Origin: an uncultured Clostridia bacterium
GTDB taxonomy: Bacteria; Bacillota; Clostridia; Christensenellales; Aristaeellaceae
Assembly: GCA_947565865.1 (NCBI GenBank)
Contig: CANOHT010000036.1
Location: forward strand, 1-25,604
Direction: 5' to 3'
DNA: 25,604 bases
In this document: positions 1 through 6,164 of the stretch, one piece after another
How positions within the stretch are numbered: the stretch's first letter is position 1
Layout: the number at the start of each line of letters is the position of its first letter
Made by a program: the position numbers and the translations under genes
The notes under the pieces: model-generated
Seen by the model: the letters and a program-made list of their open reading frames with translations, nothing else
What the model was told of the DNA's origin: nothing
The model's database searches: none

Positions 1-380
1 GACGGCGGTCACGGCAGCCGCAATTGTCAGCCTGGGCGGCCTCGTTGCAGCAGGGACGGCGGTCACGGCAGCCGCAGTTGTCAGCCTGGGCGGCCTCGTT
101 GCAGCAGGAACGGCGGTCACGGCAGCCGCAGTTGTCAGCCTGGGCGGCCTCGTTGCAGCAGGGACGGCGCGTCTCGCGGCAACCGCAGTTGTCAGCCTGG
201 GCGGCCTCATTGCAGCAGGGACGGCGCGTCTCGCGGCAGCTGCAGTTATCAGCCTGGGCGGCCTCATTACAGCAGGGACGGCGGTCACGGCAGCCGCAAT
301 TGTCAGCCTGGGCGGCCTCATTACAGCAGGGACGGCGGTCACGGCAGCCGCAATTGTCAGCCTGGGCGGCCTCGTTGCAG
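1..380. repeat. 54/57-bp in-frame tandem repeat array
   Basis: Seven full copies of a 54-bp unit, two of them extended to 57 bp, follow one another with only a few base differences, and the array continues past position 1. The copies are almost identical at DNA level (for example cctgggcggcctc recurs in all), which points to recent expansion or gene-conversion-like homogenisation. The length changes keep the minus-strand reading frame intact, which supports that strand as coding. Copy number is likely to vary between strains and may be collapsed in short-read assemblies. Confidence 0.95.
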
Positions 381-472
381 CAGGGGAGCGGCGCCGGAAT
401 ACTGGTCATGATCCGGGTAGACGGCATCGACCCACAGCCAGAGCATCCGGGCATCATCATGCGAGGTTGCAT
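1..472 (-). CDS. Cysteine-rich 18-19-residue tandem-repeat protein (5' part; runs off left edge)
   Basis: Read on the minus strand, an ATG at 472-470 sits behind AGAGGAAG at a good distance and opens a frame that stays open to the window edge (157 codons). The start is MQPRMMMPGCSGCGSMPSTR, followed by near-identical units of the type PCCNEAAQADNCGCRDRR. Seven NEAAQADNC cores are visible (cores near 361, 307, 253, 196, 139, 85 and 31) and an eighth unit is entering at the edge. Most units are 54 bp; two are 57 bp and end in RETRR instead of RDRR. Each unit carries a CC pair and a CxC pair, four cysteines per 18 residues, with an acidic middle and a basic end. No signal peptide or membrane segment is seen at the start. 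I do not recognise the family. Metal binding, or a disulfide cross-linked coat or structural protein, are guesses. The plus strand is also open here but lacks a comparable start site. Confidence 0.7.
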   Translation of the reverse strand, partial: MQPRMMMPGCSGCGSMPSTRIMTSIPAPLPCCNEAAQADNCGCRDRRPCCNEAAQADNCGCRDRRPCCNEAAQADNCSCRETRRPCCNEAAQADNCGCRETRRPCCNEAAQADNCGCRDRRSCCNEAAQADNCGCRDRRPCCNEAAQADNCGCRDRR

Positions 473-868
473 ATCGTTTACTTCCTCTCTTGTTGAAGGG
501 TATGCGGCATGTTGTCTCCGCACTGTCAACTTATGCTAAGCCGTCTGTCTGGTGCGAAAAAGTAAGAATCGGCGCAAAAAATGCTCTCCTCGCAAGCAGC
601 GCCAGGAGAGGACGTGCTTTTTAAGCTTCAGCGCGGCGGGGGTATTGATCCGTCCGCCGCCGGATCATATTTGAACCTCGCAACGGGGCAGATTCGCCTT
701 TTTCCATCGCCAAAAGGCTTATTTCCGCCTGAGCGTCCGGGAGCGCGGCAACCCGTGAAGAATTGCGGCCGCATCAAAGCGGCTTTGCCATTTTAACGAA
801 AGCACTGCCTGTTATTACCCTTATGCCGCCGCGAAAAGGCGGGCACCATGAATGCGGAGGTGAGCGCC
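473..868. other. Gene-free stretch: upstream regions of two divergent transcripts
   Basis: No supportable gene. On the minus strand a consensus TTGACA (529-524) lies 51 bases upstream of the cysteine-rich gene, but the matching -10 (around 506-500, GCATAC-like) is poor. Further upstream is a hairpin with stem CTCTCCT/AGGAGAG (583-609) whose minus-strand exit runs into CATTTTTTG, so it could stop or attenuate transcription entering the cysteine-rich gene. Another small inverted repeat, TGATCCG/CGGATCA, lies near 645-666. Short reading frames here have no start signals or recognisable content. Confidence 0.5.
571..609 (-). terminator. Possible minus-strand terminator or attenuator
   Basis: Read on the minus strand, stem CTCTCCT, a 13-base loop and AGGAGAG are followed two bases later by a run of six T. 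It lies about 100 bases upstream of the cysteine-rich gene in the same direction. It would either end a transcript from an unseen minus-strand source or act as a leader attenuator. The loop is long, so the call is tentative. Confidence 0.4.
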
Positions 869-1006
869 ATGAAACGTCACAGCAAGCTGGTGGAGGCCAT
901 CATTCAGGAGGCACGGCGGAAGAATCCCACGGATGTGCTGGGTTCCTGGACAGGCGTACCCTACGACGAGTACGAAAAGCCCGTCCAGGACGCGGACGAC
1001 CTTTGA
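869..1006 (+). CDS. Small conserved-looking hypothetical protein, 45 aa
   Basis: This short frame begins MKRHSKLVEAIIQEARRKN and ends with the acidic tail PVQDADDL. The ATG at 869 is preferred over the in-frame ATG at 848 because GGAGGTGAG (857-865) lies just upstream of it. The N-terminal half is basic and helical-looking; the C-terminal half contains GSWTGVPYDEYE, which looks like a conserved extended segment. Its stop codon overlaps the TTG start of the PRC-barrel gene (cTTGA arrangement), so the two are probably translationally coupled. I recognise no functional family. It is soluble, without a signal peptide or membrane segment. Function unknown; the tight packing suggests a role tied to the following genes. 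Confidence 0.65.
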   Translation: MKRHSKLVEAIIQEARRKNPTDVLGSWTGVPYDEYEKPVQDADDL

Positions 1007-1503
1007 TCCGCCTGGGCGGCGTCACGGGACTGCCAGTGGTATGCGCCGGACAGCTGACAGGCCGCGTTGAACAGACCGTGCTGACCCAGGACGGTCGGCG
1101 GCTGCGGGGCCTGGTGGTCAGGCGGGGCTTTGGCGGCGCGCGGTGGCTGCCCGTCGAGGACGTACAGGTGATGGGTCAGGTGACTGTCATTGCCGCCCGC
1201 AAGCCGGGCAAGCTGCCCCGGGACGCGGATTTTGCCCTGGGCAGCGTGCGGGACACCGCCGGACTGGAGCTGGGAAGGGTGACGGACGTGTTCATCACCG
1301 GGGATCACGGCCATGTGGCGGCGATTGAAATCACGCTGGGCCCCCTGGAGGAGATGACCTGCGGGCGGATGCTGGCACGGGAATTCGCCGTCTGCCCCAT
1401 CCCTGGAGAGCCGGGACAGGTGCTGATCCCAACAGGCTGCGCGCTGGAGCCGGTACGGAACTGGCAGCGCACCCACCTACGGGAAGGAGGTGACGGGGAA
1501 TGA
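1003..1503 (+). CDS. PRC-barrel domain protein, 166 aa
   Basis: The frame is open from far upstream, but homology begins at RLGGVTGLPVVCAGQLTGRV, so I choose the TTG at 1003, which overlaps the stop of the preceding small gene. Two PRC-barrel-like repeats follow each other: residues ~1-65 (GLPVV..TGRV..TVL..DGRRLRGLVV, then LPVEDVQVMG) and ~75-140 (DFALGSVRDTAGLELGRVTDVFI). PRC barrels are small beta-barrel domains first described in the photosynthetic reaction centre H subunit and RimM; stand-alone versions are common in Clostridia and their role is mostly unknown, perhaps RNA or protein binding. In many Firmicutes such a gene lies near alaS and ireB, as it roughly does here. Its stop overlaps the next start (ATGA), indicating one operon. 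The start codon is the least certain point. Confidence 0.75.
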   Translation: MIRLGGVTGLPVVCAGQLTGRVEQTVLTQDGRRLRGLVVRRGFGGARWLPVEDVQVMGQVTVIAARKPGKLPRDADFALGSVRDTAGLELGRVTDVFITGDHGHVAAIEITLGPLEEMTCGRMLAREFAVCPIPGEPGQVLIPTGCALEPVRNWQRTHLREGGDGE

Positions 1504-1637
1504 CCAAATTTGCCGTTGGCAGCGCCATGGGCATGCTGCTGGGCGCGGGCTTGATGATGATGCCCGTGGGCAAGGAGCTGCGCCGAGACGCCAGAAAAAC
1601 AGCCGTGAAGGTCAAGCGCTGGATGAAGTCCATGTAA
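1500..1637 (+). CDS. Small glycine-rich membrane-associated protein, 45 aa (YtxH-like)
   Basis: It starts at the ATG overlapping the PRC-barrel stop, behind a very strong AAGGAGGTGA site. The protein is MTKFAVGSAMGMLLGAGLMM followed by a basic tail with KELRRDARKTAVKVKRWMKS. A short hydrophobic glycine/methionine-rich segment (residues ~4-22) with GxxxG-like spacing and a long basic amphipathic helix resemble YtxH/glycine-zipper proteins, which associate with membranes. The similarity is in design only; I cannot assign a function. Translational coupling with the PRC-barrel gene and its position just before a membrane protein suggest co-expression. Confidence 0.65.
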   Translation: MTKFAVGSAMGMLLGAGLMMMPVGKELRRDARKTAVKVKRWMKSM

Positions 1638-1758
1638 GTCGGCATCAACCTTTCCGCTCCCTGGCCGGGCCGCAGCCGACGGTTCGTCCGGGGAGCCTTT
1701 TCCGTCCCGAAGAGCTTGTTCAGCCTGCTGCCGCAGCAGGCCATGATGGAGGTGCGCG

Positions 1759-2775
1759 ATGGAGCGATCATTGGCCAGACCGCGCTGGCGTGTGGCGGCG
1801 GCATGCGCGGGGATTCTTCTGGGGCTGTGGCTGACCCGGCGCATTTGGCTCGCGCTGCTGACCCAGCTGTTAGCCGGGTATATCCTGATGGCCCTGGCGC
1901 TGCCCCTGTGCAGGCGACTGGAAAAGCGCCTTTCGCCAGGAACGGCGGCACTGTTGTCCTTCGCGGCCCTGACCATGGCGGCGGCAGGCGCGCTGCTGAT
2001 GCTCATTCCGCCGCTGGCGGCTCAGTTCCGGCTGCTTGTCGCATCCTTTCCGGCGTTTTTGACCTGGCTGCAGGGGATGCTCTCCTCCGGTCAGGCGCTG
2101 CTGGAACGCTGGGGGCTGAACCTGACTCCCGTGCGGGACGAGCTGTTTTCAGCCGTCAGCAAGCAGGCGGGCATCGCGGTTTCCGGGCTGGCGGGACTGG
2201 CGGGCCAGCTTGTCAGCGGCCTTGGCAAGGTGATACTGGCGCCGCTCATCGGCTTTTATCTTTTGCGGGATCGGCGGAAAATTTCCTCTTTGCTGATTTT
2301 AATGCTGCCGGTACGCTGGAGAGCGCAGGCCGTCCGCGCAGGCCGGGAGATGCGCCGCGAGACGGCGGGGTTTCTGCGCGGACAGCTGTTGGTTTCCGCC
2401 ATCGTGGCGGTGCTGACAGCCCTGGGGCTGATGCTGGTAAAGACGCCGGGCTGGCTGGCACTGGGCCTGCTGATGGGTGTGATGGAGCTGATTCCTTACA
2501 TTGGCCCCTTTATCGCGGGCGTACCGGCGGTGCTCCTGGCGCTTCAGGGCGGGCTATGGCAGGCGGCGTGGACGCTGGCGGTGATTCTTCTGGTACAGCA
2601 ATTGGAAGGCAATCTGCTTTCCCCGCGCCTGATGTCCGGGGCGACGAAGCTGCACCCGCTTCTGGTGCTGCTGGCAGTCTCCGCAGGGGGGATGGCGGGC
2701 GGCGCCCTGGGGATGCTGCTGGCCCTGCCCGCGGTGGTTTCCCTTCGGGGCGCCCTGCGCGGACTGCGCCGATAG
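1759..2775 (+). CDS. AI-2E family transporter (PerM/YtvI-like membrane protein), 338 aa
   Basis: The start at 1759 has GGAGGTG four bases upstream, a little close. The protein has the family layout: an N-terminal pair of membrane segments (~13-50), a third at ~60-85, an amphipathic extracellular-type middle (~95-165), then a C-terminal group of segments containing GKVILAPLIGFYLLRDR (~156-172) and LALGLLMGVMELIPYIGPFI (~234-253). The IPYIGPF motif is a family hallmark. Some members were linked to autoinducer-2 export and others to Na+/H+ exchange; the substrate here is unknown. The length is typical. It follows the small-protein group by 121 bases, where a hairpin (CCTGCTG CCG CAGCAGG near 1724-1740) lies just before the ribosome binding site. 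AI-2E genes often neighbour alaS/ireB in Firmicutes; ireB follows here but alaS does not. Confidence 0.9.
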   Translation: MERSLARPRWRVAAACAGILLGLWLTRRIWLALLTQLLAGYILMALALPLCRRLEKRLSPGTAALLSFAALTMAAAGALLMLIPPLAAQFRLLVASFPAFLTWLQGMLSSGQALLERWGLNLTPVRDELFSAVSKQAGIAVSGLAGLAGQLVSGLGKVILAPLIGFYLLRDRRKISSLLILMLPVRWRAQAVRAGREMRRETAGFLRGQLLVSAIVAVLTALGLMLVKTPGWLALGLLMGVMELIPYIGPFIAGVPAVLLALQGGLWQAAWTLAVILLVQQLEGNLLSPRLMSGATKLHPLLVLLAVSAGGMAGGALGMLLALPAVVSLRGALRGLRR

Positions 2776-2816
2776 GAAATTTCAGGATTTTTCATGAGAT
2801 TTTCATGGATAAGCCC

Positions 2817-2845
2817 TTTTCTTTCGACGCATAAACGTGTATAAT
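2817..2845 (+). promoter_or_regulatory. Promoter of ireB
   Basis: A perfect TATAAT lies at 2840-2845, with a weak TTTTCT at the -35 distance (2817-2822, 17-base spacing). It lies 32 bases before the chosen GTG start of ireB, so ireB need not depend on transcription from the AI-2E gene. The upstream ATG at 2844 lies inside the -10 and cannot be the true start. Confidence 0.55.
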
Positions 2846-2876
2846 GGAACCATCAACTGGGAAGGAGTCTACCGCC

Positions 2877-3140
2877 GTGCCGGATATGTTCAACACCACC
2901 AAGCTGTCGCCCATTCAGGAATCAGGCAACGAGGCGCAGGATATTTTGATGTATGTCTACCACGCCCTGCAGGCTAAGGGGTATGACCCCATCACGCAGA
3001 TCGTGGGTTATATCATTTCGGGTGATCCGACCTATATCACCAGCCACAACCAGGCCCGCAGCATGATCTGCCGCCTGGAGCGGGACGAAATTCTGGAAGA
3101 GCTGGTACGGTTTTATTTGGCGGGGCATGCGGAAAAATAA
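2877..3140 (+). CDS. ireB: IreB family regulatory phosphoprotein (UPF0297), 87 aa
   Basis: The protein reads (V)PDMFNTTKLSPIQES and continues with DILMYVYHALQAKGYDPITQIVGYIISGDPTYITSHNQAR, the highly conserved core of IreB/UPF0297. In Enterococcus faecalis, IreB is phosphorylated on N-terminal threonines by the Ser/Thr kinase IreK and modulates cephalosporin resistance; two adjacent threonines (T7, T8 from the GTG) are present here, though equivalence is inferred. I choose the GTG at 2877 because GGAAGGAG lies about nine bases before it and the promoter covers the longer start. Length is usual for the family. In most Firmicutes ireB lies between alaS and ruvX; neither is here, and a non-coding stretch follows. 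Confidence 0.9.
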   Translation: MPDMFNTTKLSPIQESGNEAQDILMYVYHALQAKGYDPITQIVGYIISGDPTYITSHNQARSMICRLERDEILEELVRFYLAGHAEK

Positions 3141-3257
3141 GCGTCCAATGGCGTGGGGCGCTTGTTTGCTTTGCCGTTTGATGCTCGCTTATGCCAAAGC
3201 GCTCTATTATTTTATTATCAGGAACCGGATTGGCCTCCCGTCCATGCGGGAAGCACT

Positions 3258-3282
3258 CAGGGCTGGATAGCCCTGTTTTTTT
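3258..3282 (+). terminator. Rho-independent terminator after ireB
   Basis: Perfect 7-bp stem CAGGGCT/AGCCCTG with a GGAT tetraloop followed by seven T. It lies 118 bases after the ireB stop and would end the ireB transcript, leaving a long 3' untranslated region. Confidence 0.85.
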
Positions 3283-3858
3283 GTGTCTCCGCCAGGACAG
3301 CCGGGCCGCTTGACGCCGACTTTTCCTTGGGCAGCGAGCGCGCATGGCAGGGCCGAGGGCGGCATCAGTCTTTTCCACGGACAGCGCGGCAAGGCGGTTG
3401 GGGGAAGGAACGGAGCCGAAACGACCAGGCATCGCCGCGCGACTGCGCAAACGCCGGCACGCTTGTCATATCGCTCGGCATTCTCCCGTCCTCAGCGCAC
3501 AGCATACCATTGGCCATCATGCGCTACCGCCAACCATCCCCCGCGGTATCCAACGCCATAGCGACAGGTGAGCGCACTTGCACCCCAGCTTTTCTGCGGG
3601 ATTCAGAGAGAATGGCTCCGCCGGGGCCATATCGGTGCTTGTCTCATATGCCGTCGGACGCCTGCCCGTCGCGCGGTTATGATTCTGTTAAGGCAGCGGC
3701 TCTTTGCCGAGAGCGGCATGCTTACATCTTCGGCGCGGCCAGAGGCCTTTTGCCATGAAATATCCTCGCCAGCGCCCCTGCGTTGGGGCATCCGCCTTCA
3801 GCAAGCCCGCGCCGTCCATGAAACCCGCTCTGTTCCCGCCGAAACTATCCTCGACCGC

Positions 3859-3887
3859 TTGCCACACCGTCCTTCCTATGATATGAT
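3859..3887 (+). promoter_or_regulatory. Promoter of argS
   Basis: TTGCCA (3859-3864) and TATGAT (3882-3887) are separated by 17 bases, a good sigma-A-type match. The -10 lies 32 bases before the argS start, leaving a short leader with no room for a T-box, so argS does not appear to be T-box regulated here. Confidence 0.7.
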
Positions 3888-3919
3888 AAAGCGACCAAAG
3901 ACAAGGAGCATGATGCTGT

Positions 3920-5665
3920 ATGGATATGATGACCCGCATGGCCGCCCTCACCGCCCAAGCCCTCCGGGAGACCTGGCCCGAGGCGCAGGAGCTTCCCGAG
4001 GCGGAGGAAATCCGCGGCCTGCTGGCGGTTCCGCCGGACCCTGCCATGGGCGATTACGCCTTTCCCGTCTTCCGCCTGGCCAAGGCTCTGCGCATGGCGC
4101 CCCCGAAGATTGCCGCAACCCTGGCCGAAGGCTGGACGCACGCCGATGTCGCCCGGGTAGAGGCCGTTAACGGCTATCTCAATTTCTTCCTCAACCGGCT
4201 GAATTTTGCCCGGGATACCCTGACGGCCGTGCTGGCGGCGGGCGAGCGCTACGGCGCCTCCGACCTGGGCGCGGGCAAGACCATCTGCCTGGATTACTCC
4301 TCCATCAACATTGCCAAACGCTTTCACATCGGCCATCTGTCCACTACGATGATCGGCCACAGCCTCAAGCGCATCTTTGATTTCCTGGGCTACACCACGG
4401 TGGGCATCAACCATCTGGGGGACTGGGGAACCCAGTTCGGCAAAATGATCTGCGCCTATAAGAAGTGGGGCAACAAGGAGGAGGTCGAGCGCGGCGGCGT
4501 GGCGGAGCTGGTGCGGCTCTATGTCCGTTTCCATGAGGAGGCTGAAGCCGACAAGGCTCTGGAAGACGAAGGCCGCGCCTGGTTCAAACGTATCGAGGAC
4601 GGCGATGAGGAGGCTCTGGCCATCTGGAGCTGGTTCAAGGAGCTGACGCTGAAGGACACCGCCAGGGTGTACGACCTCCTCGGCGTGTCTTTTGACAGCT
4701 ATGCGGGCGAGAGCTTCTACAATGACAAGATGGATCGGGTTGTCAACGAGCTGAAGGAGAAGGACTTGCTGACCATTTCCGAGGGTGCGTCGGTGGTGGA
4801 TCTTCGGGAATATGATCAGGAAGGCAAAGAGACCAAGACCAGCATGCCCCCCTGCGTCATCCTCCGCTCCGACGGCGCGACCCTGTACGCCACCCGTGAT
4901 CTGGCCGCCGCTTTCTACCGCCACGATACCTACCACTTCGACAAGTGCCTCTATGTGGTGGCTTATCAGCAGGATCTGCACTTCCGCCAGTGGTTCCGCG
5001 TACTGGAAAAGATGGGCTATGAATGGGCAAAGGACTGCGTGCATGTGTCCTTCGGCATGATTTCCTATGAGGGCCAGGCCCTGGCAACCCGCAAGGGCCA
5101 TGTGGTCTACCTGGAGGAGCTGCTGGATCAGGCCCAGCAAAAGGCTCTGGAGATCATCAACGAAAAGTCCCCCAACCTGGAAAACAAGGAAGAGGTGGCC
5201 CGCCAGGTAGGCATTGGCGCGGTGATCTACACCGACCTGAGCAACAACCGCATCAAGGATATCGACTTCCACTGGGATCGGGCGCTGAATTTTGACGGCG
5301 AAACGGGCCCCTATGTCCAGTACACCCATGCCCGCTGCTGCTCCGTATTGCGCAAGGCGGAAGCCATCGACCTTCCCGAGGCGGACTTCAGCGCCCTGAC
5401 GGATGACGAGGCGCAGGCGCTCCTGCGGCTGCTGGGCCGCTTCCCCGACGTTATCCGGGAAGCCGCCGACAAGTATGAGCCCTCTATGATTACCCGGGCC
5501 ATCACCGACATTGCCCAAGCCTACAACAAGTTCTATTATGAGCACCGCATCCTCAATGATGATCCCGCCGCCGCAGCGGCCCGCGTGGCCCTGACGCAGG
5601 CGGTCAGGAACGTCATCAAGACCGGCCTGTTCCTTATTGGCATTGAGGCGCCGGAAAGAATGTAA
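3920..5665 (+). CDS. argS: Arginine-tRNA ligase, 581 aa
   Basis: A class I aminoacyl-tRNA synthetase that charges tRNA-Arg in the cytoplasm. The N-terminal additional domain covers ~1-110. The HIGH motif appears as NIAKRFHIGHL (H136-H139). The conserved stretch GINHLGDWGTQFGKMI (~162-177) follows. The KMSKS equivalent is the degenerate LATRKGHVV (388-396), normal for ArgRS. The C-terminal anticodon-binding domain contains ITDIAQAYNKFYYEHRIL. The length is typical and the frame intact. The start at 3920 has AAGGAG 11 bases upstream, slightly far, but it is the first ATG in this frame after the promoter. A hairpin terminator follows within the next 350 bases. No other translation genes are adjacent. 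A 718-codon open frame on the opposite strand is a composition artefact. Confidence 0.97.
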   Translation: MDMMTRMAALTAQALRETWPEAQELPEAEEIRGLLAVPPDPAMGDYAFPVFRLAKALRMAPPKIAATLAEGWTHADVARVEAVNGYLNFFLNRLNFARDTLTAVLAAGERYGASDLGAGKTICLDYSSINIAKRFHIGHLSTTMIGHSLKRIFDFLGYTTVGINHLGDWGTQFGKMICAYKKWGNKEEVERGGVAELVRLYVRFHEEAEADKALEDEGRAWFKRIEDGDEEALAIWSWFKELTLKDTARVYDLLGVSFDSYAGESFYNDKMDRVVNELKEKDLLTISEGASVVDLREYDQEGKETKTSMPPCVILRSDGATLYATRDLAAAFYRHDTYHFDKCLYVVAYQQDLHFRQWFRVLEKMGYEWAKDCVHVSFGMISYEGQALATRKGHVVYLEELLDQAQQKALEIINEKSPNLENKEEVARQVGIGAVIYTDLSNNRIKDIDFHWDRALNFDGETGPYVQYTHARCCSVLRKAEAIDLPEADFSALTDDEAQALLRLLGRFPDVIREAADKYEPSMITRAITDIAQAYNKFYYEHRILNDDPAAAAARVALTQAVRNVIKTGLFLIGIEAPERM

Positions 5666-5986
5666 AGGCGTCCGCTTCGCAAAGACCATCCATTGCTGAT
5701 TGCCCGGCCCGAGCCAAGGCCGCGCCCGGGTTGCACCCCCCCGGTCAAGCCGCCGGTCCCTGTTGATCCAACGCGCTTCACAGCCTTTGCTCTGGGGGGA
5801 GTTCAGCCCTGCGGGATCCCCTGATCGGCGCTGTCTCCGGGCTTCTTCTGAAGCCTTGCGAACCTGTTCAAGCGCAGGAAATGGACGGTTCGACGGAGCG
5901 GCAAAGAAGTCAGTGAGCCTGCCGACGCCATGGCCTGCTGAAAAAAGGCCGATTCGGGAATGTCCGACCAGCCGACGGCAGCCCGC

Positions 5987-6015
5987 AAAAACCGACGCCA
6001 TGCGCGTCGGTTTTT
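5987..6015. terminator. Bidirectional terminator
   Basis: Stem CCGACGC/GCGTCGG with loop CATGC, flanked by five A on the left and five T on the right, so it can serve both strands. It most likely ends the argS transcript and backs up termination of the mannosidase transcript. Confidence 0.85.
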
Positions 6016-6079
6016 GCGCTTCTCAGGAAACAAGCATCTCCGCACGTCCTGCCGGTACAGCGTACAAAATTCCCCAAAG

Positions 6080-6101
6080 AAGCGGCGCAAACCGCTTTTT
6101 T
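6080..6101 (+). terminator. Secondary plus-strand terminator
   Basis: Short stem AAGCGG/CCGCTT with a six-base loop followed by a T run to 6101. Weaker than the hairpin just upstream and probably a backup. Confidence 0.5.
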
Positions 6102-6109
6102 GTTAATTG

Positions 6110-6150
6110 AAAAAGCGCCGCCTTCCATGCCCAACATCGAAAGCGGCGCT
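6110..6150 (-). terminator. Terminator of the alpha-mannosidase gene
   Basis: On the minus strand, stem AGCGCCGC/GCGGCGCT with a 21-base loop runs directly into a T-rich exit, 15 bases after the mannosidase stop codon. The loop is long but the position and GC-rich stem fit a terminator. Confidence 0.6.
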
Positions 6151-6164
6151 ATGCTGTTGAATGA

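Larger units (their letters stand above)
3141..3919. other. Long gene-free stretch between ireB and argS
   Basis: About 780 bases without a supportable gene. It contains a strong terminator (3258-3282) and the argS promoter (3859-3887). Open frames on both strands (for example plus 3153-3758 and minus 3037-3450) have no ribosome binding sites, no recognisable domains and compositions typical of chance frames in GC-rich DNA. ruvX, the usual neighbour of ireB, is not present even as a fragment I can recognise. The stretch may hold a decayed gene or a non-coding RNA, but nothing specific shows it. Confidence 0.5.
5666..6164. other. Gene-free stretch between convergent argS and mannosidase genes
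   Basis: About 500 bases holding three hairpin terminators near 5987-6015, 6080-6101 and 6110-6150, in keeping with two genes facing each other. The part 5666-5980 shows no gene signals; the open frames there lack ribosome binding sites and recognisable content. Confidence 0.6.

Noticed and set aside
1..380. CRISPR array
   Set aside because: The repeats are directly adjacent with no variable spacers and keep a reading frame.
24..539. 171-codon plus-strand frame across the tandem repeats
   Set aside because: It is repetitive only because the DNA is; it has no ribosome binding site, while the minus strand has a proper start and a cysteine pattern.
3141..3919. ruvX or another gene expected after ireB
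   Set aside because: No frame in this stretch shows RuvX motifs or a plausible start; considered non-coding.
3888..3919. T-box leader for argS
   Set aside because: The promoter leaves only about 25 bases of leader, too short for a T-box.
3845..6001. 718-codon open frame opposite argS
   Set aside because: Antisense to a certain argS; composition (Gly, His, Leu, Val rich, no domains) is typical of the complement of GC-rich coding sequence.
5987..6033. Possible repeat shared with 18930-18960 (gcgtcrgtttttgcg-like)
   Set aside because: The likeness covers only about 15 bases around a terminator-type sequence and does not extend; not enough to call a repeat family.
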